From NCBI RefSeq assembly GCF_000524195.1, contig NW_020170464.1:190097-227367 (forward strand): a stretch of 37,271 bases of DNA. The letters run 5' to 3'. Below the pieces are notes generated by a model. It made no database searches. It had not been told where the DNA came from and saw only the letters and a list, made by a program, of their open reading frames with translations. This document shows, one piece after another, positions 21,101-37,271 of this stretch; positions within the stretch are counted from its first letter, which is position 1; every line of letters begins with the position of its first letter. The position numbers were made by a program, and so were the translations under genes. The stretch is from Echinococcus granulosus. Its lineage: Eukaryota > Platyhelminthes > Cestoda > Cyclophyllidea > Taeniidae.

Positions 21101-24100
21101 ATTCAGGCCATGTTTATAAAAATGAGTAAGAGCTAGCTTTTAGCACTTCCTCAACGCAAACTTTCCTACGATGTAAACGCGTTTATCAGTTGGCACAAAT
21201 AAATAGTTCCTTTGGACATAAATCAGGCATAAACGGCTAGAAATAATAAAGGATCAGGCCTTTTGCTGGAAAACTGGACACGTAGGTAGGAAGATAAAAT
21301 GAGACATTCAATACTGCCTAAAAGTAGGCAGCCAAATGAAATAAAAAATAAGGTGCAGCGCAACACTGCGTTCTATCTTTCAATTAGGACCTACCCAGAT
21401 CTGTAGCAAACAGTGGAGGCTAAGGCATTTCCACTACCCGCCGGAATGCACCCAACCAATGGGATGGTCGTTAAGTCTCCTCGACTGTATAGTCCGTTCA
21501 CGATTTCATGGAGCAATCCATCACCACCAACGTAAACAACGGCTCCATACTTCAATAGGTCGTTTAGTGACAGATTTTTGACGTAGGCATTCGCGTGGCC
21601 CCTGTACTCTGCAAAAGACCCGTCAAAACTCCCGTGAAGAGTACTTTGTGACAATTCAACATACACTGTTCTGTTAGAAAAGTATGATAATGTGTGACGG
21701 TCTTTAGAATTCAATGGAAAATCTAAATGGTGGAACTTTGATCCCAGGTTTTCATCCCGTAATAGGGTTGGCACAAAAACTTACCTGTAGATTCCATCAG
21801 TTAGCTACTACTTTTTGCGTAAATTAAGATGTAGCATCTAGACTTCTTCAAGAAAGGATCATTCACGTACACTACGGTGAGCAAACCTATTCAGCACATC
21901 TATGTTGTTTATTCCATCAGAGACTCATTTCACAATGTACCATAACACACACATAAGCGCGTTCTCCCGTAGTGTCAGGAGACCACAATAGCCAGACGTA
22001 CCCCAAATTCTTCCTTTAAATCTATTCGACATTAGTTGACAATCATGGAGGACTGAATTTTATCAGATTTACAAAACTGAAAAGTGCTGCGAATGCCTGG
22101 TACCCAAAAGAAACGCTACATTGTTCAATTTTTTACGTGCTCCAATTTTTGCAGCTGATTCCCAAACATTAAGGGATTCTTCTGCTCGCCCCTTTCCCGT
22201 TAGCTGATTATCACTTTATATGCACTAACAAGCCCTCTAAGGTTAATCATCGACTATTAACCAACGTGGCTAAGGCGACCACTTCAATCAGGTTGAGACT
22301 CGCGTGGTCTCTGTCAGCCGGCTACTATGGTTGCGCACGCAGGTTTCACCGCCGAGTTTACTCGTACGTCGACTAGTGCAGACATCCGCTCTCAGACCTT
22401 TATCTATTGCTTATGAGGTTGGGAGACAGAGACACGGAAACCTCAGTTTATAACAGGAGTCGACTTTGCTTGTAACAGTTGTCAACGCAGTCTAAAGTAT
22501 CTGGCGTGCAGGCTATGACTAAAAAAAGATGCGGTGAGCCCCCACCAGGAGCGCCTTGCATCCATTTCATCTGTTGTTTTGGTGTAGACCCAACCACTCT
22601 ATTTGCAAAATGATTTGTTTTAGGTTGATAGGCCGCGCGTCACACATATGTGACATTGAAATCAAAAAAGTAATTGACGTATCACATGCACATGGCGTGT
22701 GTAACGAACGTAACAGGTGAGAAAATCCTTTTCGGCAAGTTACTTTCTCAATGTCATAGATGGGCATTTTTTGAACGGATACCTCCTTATGAATGCAAAA
22801 ATTGCGAGCATTTATTTAGTACATGTGGATGTCGCTTTAAAAGAAATTAACGCACTCTAAAGCCTCCTTCTTATTAGTAGCTCTGCTAAGATATTTCAAA
22901 AACCTAAAAATTGTGAAAATGATGGCAATTAACTTTCACACGTAACCGAAACGGCGCTGATTTTGGACTTAGAGCCTTAGCGAATTGCAAATATGGGTAC
23001 TTTCAAGCTATCTGATCCGGTGTCTGTAGTATAAGGGATACCTAACTAAGCACTAACTTACAATAAGTCGTCTCCATTTTGGAAAATCACCCTAAGTTGG
23101 GTAGATCAGAGTCATATGTTTGTTTTGGATGAAGTTGTGGGCTTACCTACCTGTTTCCATTACTTCAAAATTGAGTCCAAAAAAGGTGAGCAAAGGTCCT
23201 GCGAATTCGGAAACGATCTTCTCAGCTTTACCTTGACCACTGAATTTATTCACCACAAGTAAAAGTGGTTTTTGTGCTAAAAAAGGTGGGTAACATAACG
23301 TTAAATAATTTTTAGAAGTAAGACCTTTCTCGAAAAAACTCCCACTTTATTGTGCATTCAACTACAGAATAGAGGGCTTGTTTGAATAAAAAAAGGACCC
23401 ACATTACCAAAGGTTTTACTGAAATACTTAATGAGACTCCTTAAAAAATGTAAACCTTCCATTCCCGCAGTAGTCTACACATCGCAAGATCCCTTCTCAA
23501 GAAACACTTATCACTGATCGTAACTAAGTCTGATCTTGACAAAAGTTAAAAAGCGCAACAGCGCAACTAGAAGAACTGGATTATCATTGAACTTGGAATT
23601 ACGCAAAGTGCACAATATGAGAAGAAATTCTGATTAATGGCACCTCCTACGCACATGCTATTTTGCCATGTCTGACACCTCGCTGTAAATGCACATTTCT
23701 GTGTTACTTCAGGTACGTACCAAGGGTTGCAAGGCCTATATGCGTTGTCGCGACAAGTTGTGGGTGAACACGTATGCGAGTAAAAGTATGAGATATTAAT
23801 TTACGTATTGATAGCCTCTATTTCACCTTCACGAGCACAATACTGGCTGTGATCGTGCTGGTACCACCGCAGGTATCGTGCAAAATGAATTTCCCGACAA
23901 AATTCAGCAAAGTACTCAATAAATAGACTTAAACAAAATCCCCTGTACCTCTTTCCTTACGGCTACACCAGGCAAATTTTTGAAAAGCAGCTGATAGCGA
24001 GTCATTGTGGCCACGATTATTAACCACAATAATCAGGCAGCATATATCAAGGGATGCGTCACGAGAAAAACCATCGACTCGAAAAGAATGCTCTCGATGA

Positions 24101-24475
24101 GCAGCCAGTAGGGCTTCTAAATCATTGGGGACACAGGGGTGCACCAATCCTGCCACATAGACCTGAAATACACCACGATTGCTACTGGTGCACTGATTTT
24201 GCCATCGAAGAATGCAAGACCAAGGGAGAAGGAGAGACTTCTGCAAGCAAATTTCTCGATTTGATAAGTGAAGGCCTTTATCACTGACAGCAATCTTGCC
24301 AGGAGAAGCCGTAGAAAAGTGCTTGGATGCAAACCAGCAGGAGACAAACTCCCCAACAGGGACACGGGAGGTCAAAGTGCGACTATTTACGCAAAGTAAA
24401 TCATCGATTGTATAGAGGATTGGTTTGGCATAGTCATCTTTATCGACTGTAAGCAGAAAGTTCAAATTGACGTCG
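18160..24475 (-). CDS. SPHK: Sphingosine kinase (DAGK-catalytic family), 5' exon(s) not found
   Basis: Phosphorylates sphingosine with ATP to sphingosine 1-phosphate. Eight exons join in phase: 24475-23949, 23276-23151, 21608-21395, 20859-20576, 20498-20368, 19549-19488, 19014-18838, 18424-18160, encoding 594 residues plus stop. The first listed exon begins after TTACAG in phase 2, so an upstream starting exon is missing. That exon resembles the N-terminal lipid-binding-like region of longer sphingosine kinases. Nucleotide-binding NKFSGQGKA is in exon 2, catalytic GGDGLLHEIVNGL and IPAGSGNALA in exon 3, SITWGIVSEVDL in exon 4 (the Asp expected to contact sphingosine), and SADGEPFEGI near the C terminus (the DGE nucleotide-site motif). 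The first listed exon may end at 23961 instead of 23949. The 131-nt exon uses a GC donor (AAG|GCGAGT), and a 62-nt exon bridges the variable linker. Longer introns (18425-18837, 19015-19487, 19550-20367, 20860-21394, 23277-23948) show nothing else. Confidence 0.92.
19488..19549 (-). CDS. SPHK: 62-nt linker exon of sphingosine kinase
   Basis: A strong TTTTATTTTAG acceptor and GTGGGA donor enclose 20 codons plus 2 nt, read as KDISEGAKNL then a Ser/Lys-rich tail. It is the only piece found that converts phase 0 (end of the exon at 20368) into phase 2 (start of the exon at 19014). It falls in the family's variable insert, so homology does not test it. Confidence 0.65.
21609..23150 (-). other. Sphingosine kinase intron with GC-richer structured segment
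   Basis: A 1,542-nt phase-1 intron (GTAGGT donor, TCTTTTGCAG acceptor). Between about 22240 and 22400 lie a 7-bp perfect hairpin (GGTTAAT/ATTAACC), an A-box-like TGGCTAAGGCG and a GAGAC/GTCTC stem with 7-nt loop, vaguely tRNA-like but without a proper B box. Confidence 0.45.
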
Positions 24476-27400
24476 CTGTAATGGATTGAAGACGAGGTAG
24501 GTAAGCTGAACGTTAGCTTTTAAGCTAAAAGATCCTATCGTAAAAACGGGGAACAGTTCATATCGAAATTGGGATAACATTAATTAGACTTGCTCAGTTT
24601 TATCAGGACCAGGTAATGCACCGTACTACATTTCACAATATAATGCGGTTAAGAAGGAAATGTAAATGCACTAAAAATAAAGTAGGACTTTTAGAAACCT
24701 GAAGTAGTCATGCATTTGCCTAGGATTCGACTAAATTTTAGGATACTGGCTTATCTCAAAATTCACATTCTCAGAAAAATACTAAAAAACTAGGATAGCG
24801 GCAACCTAATACTTATGAATCAGTCCCAAACGTAAGTGATTAGAAGGATATTATAAGGGTAAAATACCAGTCCAACAAAAGCACGTATTCCAGATTGAAT
24901 TAAGCACAAAGAGGTTTAAAATATAGAGTTACCATGAATACATGAATGGGTAACGTGCTTTACCACCGATGACGCCATGCTTGAGTAAAATAATGTCTTA
25001 TTCTGAAATATGGACACTCATGATTGTTTAAGAAAGTGTGTAAATTATGATGTTTGCAGAATCAAAAGGAGTTTAAGACTACCAGCTTATTTCCAGACAC
25101 TAATAAGTCACAGTGAAGAGTATATCATTGAATTCATATGATATCATTACAAAGGCAGGAGATATGAATTTACCATTGATTTGAAATAAGAGGTTTATCT
25201 GTAGTTGACCCTCGGTTTGGGCCTTCACTCATATCACCGTTGAACTTACCCTCAGGTACCTATAGGTCACACCTCAAAAAGGCAAGATTTCAAACAAACC
25301 ACATAATTTATTCGCAATATTAGAGTAAATGTGCAGTACAGGCTCATTATAGATAAACTTTTTAATTGTAAATGAGCAATTAATTTTAGTGAGCAAATCG
25401 GAAAGAGGAGTTGTGTAAAAAGAATGGGTATTAACTAAGGTTGTAATGAAAAAATGGACTTTCAGTGATTTTTCCAAAATTTTAACTGAAGGTAAATCTG
25501 TTAGGTCAGTAATAAGATTTTTAAATTCTACGGATGGCAAGAGTCAGAATAGTTGAAAGAGCACAACTGCGGCAAATACTCTTTATGTTTTTAACAGAGG
25601 ACTATACTCTTCTTTAGACTTTCGTGGTTATACACTTAATACCTACTGCTCTGCAGTGAAATTGTGAATACACTTCCCAAAACTGGTGAGCTTAACGAAG
25701 CAGTTAGCCTGTTAGGCACTTGACACGAGTAAGTGACTGGTCCCCGGCTCCCTCTTCTTCTCTCTGCCATTATTATAACCGATGAGTAAGTCAAACGAAC
25801 CACTTTTCCAATAACACTGTTGTAAAGTTGTTAGGTCACTTCAGATCTGGGCCAAGCAAGTAGACCTTTTGAGGTCTTCGTGCAGTGTATGCTGGTGCCG
25901 AGATTCGGCAAATAAATGTTCACGGTGAAGGGGAAACACAGCAACCCCAAATCTCTTCTGCCTTTTCTATAATGTTAATGTACTTGATAAGCGACATACA
26001 CACGCAAGGACCTAAAACATGGAGTAGACTGGTTACTGCGTTGCTCCTCAAAGTAAAAATGACACGGCATGGGAGACGATAAAAGTGATCTTGGGATGTT
26101 TCACCTGCCCCTCTTAGTAGTGCTTCAACCTCTCTGCCAACTTTCATTTGTTAAACCAGGTAGAGTGAAAGCGATTACCCATTCCCATACTTCGCTGCTA
26201 AGTAAAAAGTTCCATTCATTCAAATAATGCTTATCGTTTTGGAGAGATCAACTTGAATGTATAAAGCGGGGAGATGATTCGTTTATTGAAAATCACAGTT
26301 GCAACGTGCAAGGGTGACAACTTTTTGATTAACTTTATTTTAGCTGTGTGATGTTCTTATTATCAAGAGAACAGAGTAGCGAGAAGAAAAGCTAGGCAGA
26401 AGAAAGGCGAACCATCGATTACTACAAAGACGCAGCCCCACCAATTGCCACCATATGCAAAGTGTGTATTAAATTAATTAAAAATTAACCGCATTAACCA
26501 TGTCAATTCACTGGCAAAATTACAGAATTTAGTCTGATTTTAAAGGTTTAATACAGGAGGAGTGAAGTGAATTGAGAGCTTGTTAAGATCTTTAGCTTTT
26601 GGAAATCGACAAAGCAGAGAACAATGCAAAATATTGGCGAACACACGTAGCCTTAATGAGGTAAAACCAACTTTAAGGAGACTCTGAGGATCTGCATCGG
26701 GGCTTGCAACTCACTAGTGAATGGAGAGAGGCAACACCGAAAACACTAACGCCTTTGAAGGGAACCAAAAAACGGGCAGACAGGTGAAAATAAAGACATC
26801 AATTAATAGCATATTTCCATGTATAATGAATATAGCCAAGACTAAATTATGCGATGGCCTTTGCCTCGACAATTTCGATGTTTTCACTGCTTCACTGTAG
26901 TAGCAATCATACATACCACGAGCTCTACTAGGCACTAATCAGCATTCAATCCAATTCTTTAATTGCTTGTGTTAGCGTTGTTGTCGTGGGCGCTATTAAA
27001 GGCGTCTGGCTACCATTAAAAGTCGGTTCCTGAGAGCGTCCTCAATGCAAACTGTTACAATCACAAATTCATTTAGCGGGTTCCCTTTGATGTGACGTGA
27101 TAGAGCGTCAGTTTGGTCACAATACTAACAATATTATTACGATATTCAATAGTTAATGCTATGGTATTGTGTACTAAAATTCTGATTCAGTAAGCAAATC
27201 ACCCAGTGCAGAAGCCGGTTTGGTGGGAGAGCTGGGATGTCAGTTTTTGAAGTTACAATCAGCACTAAGGATTTGGGGCCGGTAGAAGGTGCAAACCATC
27301 GACATTGTAGCAATTTGTAGAGTATTCAAACAGCAAACACTAATTTTGCAGCGTTTTTCTCCATTTCCATAACATTTCTCGGCTTAAGTTAACGTCTGCA

Positions 27401-30400
27401 AAGTGTTGGTGACGTCATTCTCGGTTCCACTTGAAAACGTATGTGTGGAACAGCTTTGATGTCGTAAGTGGATGTTCCTGCAAATACGATGATTGTTGGC
27501 TTCGGATAATAGTGAGTTGGCAGAAGTTTGATGTAGTCCTCATACAATAAACGCTTAATTCTTTTAATAGATTGATTTGAGGTTGAGCGTAAAGCACTAA
27601 TTCGAGTCATTTGGGAAATGTAAAACATCATTTGCTAGGAGTTAGAGAAAGACATCCCTCTCTGTTACTGGGTCTTCTTTTTAGTAATTAACGCACTAAT
27701 CAGACAATTTTGTCGTAAACACGAAGGTTGATAGTAAGGAGATACCTATTCAAGAGAAATATAGGCCAATCAGTAGACAGCAGCTTAAACATAAAGTGAG
27801 CTAACTAGGTTCTCTAAAATAATACGTAAGTTTAAACACGGAAATTTCTCTTAAAATTTGCCGAATTTAATGCAACAAATGGAAACTCAAACGTCTGTCT
27901 AACAATTTCCCGGGAATACACTTGGTGCGGTACACTTCACGGGGAACACCTCATTAATCCGTCTCTGGATGGTTCATATGTCGGCCTTTTGCTCTTCATT
28001 AGTCTGCGTGATTTGCAAGTTGTGTATGAAGAGGTTCAGGGATCATGCTGCGTTAAAAGAAAGGCAAAAGAAAAGAAGACTAAAAGAAGCGTGAAGGAGA
28101 CGGATTGGAAAGACGAAACGTCAAAGAACAAGATTTCAAACTTATTTTTCTTCTAGGTGCATCTTAAACCGATCCATCTTATTGTATGAACCAGTTGAAA
28201 AAAGGCGTAGCCGTCTAATCGGCTCACATATTGGCCCTAAATAATGGCTTACAGAGACCATGGTATTGTAACGTTAGCAGTATTTAGTCAACACCAATAC
28301 ATGTTACTTACTAAGTATTTTGTTGAACCATTAGAAAACTCATTGTTCTCCAAAGAATGGAAAAGGTCTAGTGAACTTTTGACGGAGAGCCGGGTCGACA
28401 TGTAAGGCGATGGCTTCTGTGTTACTACTTGGTTGCACGAAATGATGAATGTCTGAATGATTGTTTGAAAAAATGCAAGAATTAGCTTTACCACTTTCTT
28501 CTAATTTGTACAAAGTATTTCGAACATCAAGGCAAGTGGTCAAACTCACGGCATTCTTAAGATGAATAATTCGTTCAGCTCTTTAAACCAGTGATTCCGA
28601 CAAATTTAAAAGAAAATTGTGACAACTAAAAATGGGAATTTTCGACGGTTATCTGTAAGTTACCTCACACGATTTACTTGATAGTACTTCACTTATTCAG
28701 ATTGGTCGAGAATGTTGAACTTTAAATACATATGTTGATTTCGCAAGTACTCAAAGCGTTATTTCTTTTATGCGTACTACCTTACACCGTTCTTGCCGGA
28801 TGCTCCATAAATGGAGTAATTCAAGGTTGTTAATATCCTCCTTTGAAACGACATACCAATTCACCCAACTCAACATCCAGATAAATGCCTCAGCGGCGAC
28901 AAATCTAACATATCCATTACCAACTATATGTCCTAAACATTACTCATTTTCTTTCATTTATTTGTCACTAATAATGAAATACCCTTTTTATGAGGACGAT
29001 GCAGAATAAGTCAGAAGAAGGAAGTGATAATAGAGAATTGTGAGCAGGAGTTGGAACATTAAAGCAAAAACAAGGAAGAGGTAAAAGGGAACAATGACAA
29101 GATTAAGCAGAAAAAGAAGAAAGATGGGTTTAAAAGCGGAAGAGATGGTTGCTTAGACTGCGAAAGAACTGAAGCAGAGGCTGCATTAGTGGTACTGTAA
29201 GCTACACGGAGATTTTGAGCTGGATGAGGCAGAAGAAGCATTGGAAGAAGTAATGTGTGATGGATGTGTGGAAAAAGGAAAGGAAGGGTAAAGCGGAAAT
29301 TGCGCAATAGTGGCATTTGAACAAATAGGTGAACGATGTAAAGGAGAGGATAAAGTATAAAAAATGCGGGAAGTAACTAATTATGCTACTTTTGCAAGAA
29401 CTGGAGGATGAATGAAAGGATGAAGAAAACCAGGTAAAGCCACGAATTACCAGCTGTGCTTTTGGCATGGAAATAAGATGCGACCAGGAAAGCGGATATT
29501 AATATGCAGCAAATAAAAGTAGCCTTTTTGGATTAACAAACTCTGACGAAAACCTTGCTTACTTAGTTCGTGATCTAGCAACAGAAAGAGCTTTTAGCCC
29601 AAAGCCTAGATATAGTATTCAACTGCAACTTTGTTGTTGTCAGTTTGGTTGATAGTAATCCCTTTTAAAGCTAACATTCACAGGAATTAAATGCTGTAGT
29701 TAATGGAATTCATACAAAGAATAGGGTCATAGAAGTTCGCGTTGTAAATCTGCTACTGCCTGCAATTAAAAAACAAACAATAATTATAGGCCTATTTGTA
29801 CTCGATCCAAAAACCTAGCAAAACTACCATAATATTTTAGTATTCAGAAATCTCAACTCAATTTAAGCCAATCAGCTATCTCCAAACATGACCAGTTGTA
29901 CATTCTATTATGGTGGGAGAATACTGTCAACATATGTAAGAATCTTAGCCTTCTCAAACAATTAATTAATTAAAAAGGAAAACTTTGTCGTATGACAGTA
30001 CGAATTTTCCAATGCGTACACGAAGGTGATTGGTTAATATTAGGTACACCTTGATGTCGGCCTTGAACGTGATGGGTTCGAATTTATATTACCTTGCCAA
30101 AATTTCCACCACTTAGCAGCTTTGCTTAGAGATCGGTAATCACTTTACACAATAATTTAAGTCTTTTAATACTAGGTAATTAAACGTGTCAGCCATTCTT
30201 TTTGTGAGCATATATTAGCCTGTGAATCGGTCATTTAACCGTAACTATTTTGCATCTGTTTTTTGTTTTAGTCCTAAAATATTGAAAACTAAGATTAAAA
30301 TTTGTCAGCCAAGCATTTTTTAAAAGCGTACCTGCATAAGCCACAAATGTGTCGAAATGCTACTAATCGTTGTATGCTTTTAAAAGAGACAATTTTTGCT

Positions 30401-31127
30401 GTTTACTACCTTATGCTGCTAAAAAGGCTTATGCACTAATTTAATGGCTGGTTTTATTCACCACGCTCCACATTTGCATCTTTTTTAATTCGGATCTTTT
30501 TTGGAATAATAAGTCCGATTATTTAAAATAAATTGGTAAATTTAGAACATTTTCAGGGAGTTAAATAATACTTTGTTATAGCGATACAAAGCTTTTCTCA
30601 ATTTACTCATTCTCTATTTTAACCTTTTTTCTTCGTTTATATCTATCAACCAAACATTTTTCGAGGGTGTTCACCTGTGTTGTGCTTTCAACTTAGTCGT
30701 TCCAGGTAGTGTGTTGGTTTGCTCTGTGAGTTTTGTTAGCTTGGTCGCAAGTATGACTAGGCGATTGTGCCCTTTTTTATTGATTTTGGCTTTCCATTTA
30801 TGTCATTTTGAAACATTTCTTTCAGTGTGACTAACATGTCGTTCCCCTTTGGGACGCAATGGAACGTGTCAATATATTGCTAGGCTTTTAATTGATTGTC
30901 AGGGTGGCTGGCGAGCTTTTTCATATGAGCAGGGGTAATGTGTATTTAATATGATGAGTGAAATATGTAATAGTTGATAACTTTGTATCTCGTAAATAAG
31001 ATAAATAATGCATTACTTTTTAGGATACTTTAATCGAAACCCATGGCGATATACTTATCTTGATTAATCCGTGTATACTGTGCACTAAATAAATAAGCTA
31101 CATGATTTTGAGTGCTGTGTGATTATG
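24476..31127. other. Long region between sphingosine kinase and tyrosine kinase
   Basis: About 6.65 kb, upstream of both flanking divergent genes, so it should hold the sphingosine kinase first exon, both promoters and any kinase 5' exon; I could not place these. Open frames that look more coding-like than chance are on the minus strand at 25274-25540, 27389-27631 and about 28340-28585; none has a recognised motif or a good splice partner. A purine-rich plus-strand stretch occupies about 28985-29470. A tRNA-like A-box (TTAGCCTGTTAGGC) lies near 25704 but lacks a matching B box. Confidence 0.45.
28985..29470 (+). other. Purine-rich, stop-broken stretch
   Basis: The plus strand is dominated by A and G (repeated GAAG, GAGG, AAGAAG words) for nearly 500 nt and would read as Lys/Glu-rich peptide in pieces, with stops in every frame. 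It could be a decayed charged coding region or simple low-complexity sequence. No homology is evident. Confidence 0.4.
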
Positions 31128-31140
31128 ATTTTTATTTCAG
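31128..31140 (+). other. 3' splice site 7 nt upstream of kinase ATG
   Basis: ATTTTTATTTCAG ends at 31140 and the kinase ATG is at 31148. It may accept a spliced leader, a 5' UTR exon, or a coding exon, since the frame is open between the acceptor and the ATG. Confidence 0.65.
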
Positions 31141-31147
31141 TTTCTCA

Positions 31148-37124
<5,977 letters not shown>

Positions 37125-37134
37125 ATGAGAAAAA

Positions 37135-37140
37135 AATAAA
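37135..37140 (+). terminator. poly(A) signal of the tyrosine kinase
   Basis: AATAAA starting 11 nt past the TAA stop (37122-37124). With typical cleavage 10-30 nt downstream, the transcript would end before the telomeric repeats. Confidence 0.65.
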
Positions 37141-37200
37141 ATCATGACGAAAGAACAAAGGCGACAGTTAAAGGCTTCCGAAAATAAGGTTACCGAATGA

Positions 37201-37271
37201 GGTTAGGGTTAGGGGTTAGGGTTAGGGTTAGAAGTTAGGGTTAGGGCAGGGGTTAGGGTTAGGGTTAGGGG
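37201..37271 (+). repeat. Telomeric repeat array, (TTAGGG)n with variants
   Basis: About 70 nt to the end of the window, G-rich strand 5' to 3' toward the edge, the correct orientation for a right chromosome end. Most units are TTAGGG; there are also TTAGGGG units, one TTAGAAG and one TTAGGGCAGGGG. Only the proximal edge is visible, where variant units are usual. Confidence 0.9.

Noticed and set aside
22240..22400. tRNA gene or tRNA-derived SINE
   Set aside because: An A-box-like TGGCTAAGGCG and short stems are present, but no proper B box, no acceptor stem pairing, and no second copy in the window.
25690..25760. Second tRNA-like segment
   Set aside because: The A-box-like TTAGCCTGTTAGGC is followed by a short stem, but the GGTCCCCGGCTCC downstream is a poor B box and no cloverleaf forms.
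27389..27631. Coding gene on the minus strand
   Set aside because: 80 codons with no motif, no splice partner and no clear regulatory context; retained only as a mention in the intergenic entry.
30025..30090. GGTTCGAAT B-box, possible tRNA
   Set aside because: The B box is good but there is no A box at the right distance and the stem arms do not pair.

Overview
This is a eukaryotic chromosome end. The right edge carries an imperfect (TTAGGG)n array with its G-rich strand running out of the window, and everything to its left is AT-rich, intron-bearing DNA with animal-type genes. The mix of very short introns (36, 38, 78, 102, 123 nt) with introns of 1 to 3.3 kb, strong 3' splice sites placed a few bases before start codons, and divergent but complete metazoan orthologs point to an invertebrate, most likely a parasitic flatworm (tapeworm or fluke). 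That assignment is inference; nothing here is species-diagnostic.

Five protein-coding genes can be reconstructed exon by exon with matching reading phase. Four lie in tandem on the minus strand. From right to left they are a sphingosine kinase (18160-24475, its first exon or exons not found), an F-box protein of the FBXO30/FBXO40 type with an N-terminal TRAF-like zinc finger (6953-16781), the JmjC oxygenase KDM8/JMJD5 (4080-5369, one uninterrupted coding exon), and the TFIID subunit TAF7 (3930 down to the left edge, cut by the window). The fifth is on the plus strand: a Src-type non-receptor tyrosine kinase with SH3, SH2 and kinase domains (31148-37124). It is the last gene before the telomere; its stop codon is 78 bases from the first TTAGGG unit.

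The KDM8 stop and the TAF7 start are 149 bases apart on the same strand, with a strong 3' splice site 10 nt before the TAF7 ATG. This is the layout expected of a polycistronic transcript resolved by spliced-leader trans-splicing. The kinase, KDM8 and FBXO30-like genes also begin 7, 15 and 3 nt after a 3' splice site.

The kinase is unusual. It has all the core catalytic residues, but no tyrosine in the activation segment, Cys in place of the conserved linker Trp, no consensus myristoylation signal, and a glutamine-rich tandem repeat in front of SH3. The 6.7 kb between the sphingosine kinase and the kinase, and the long introns, hold no gene I can recognise; a few unassigned open frames and one purine-rich stretch there are noted.
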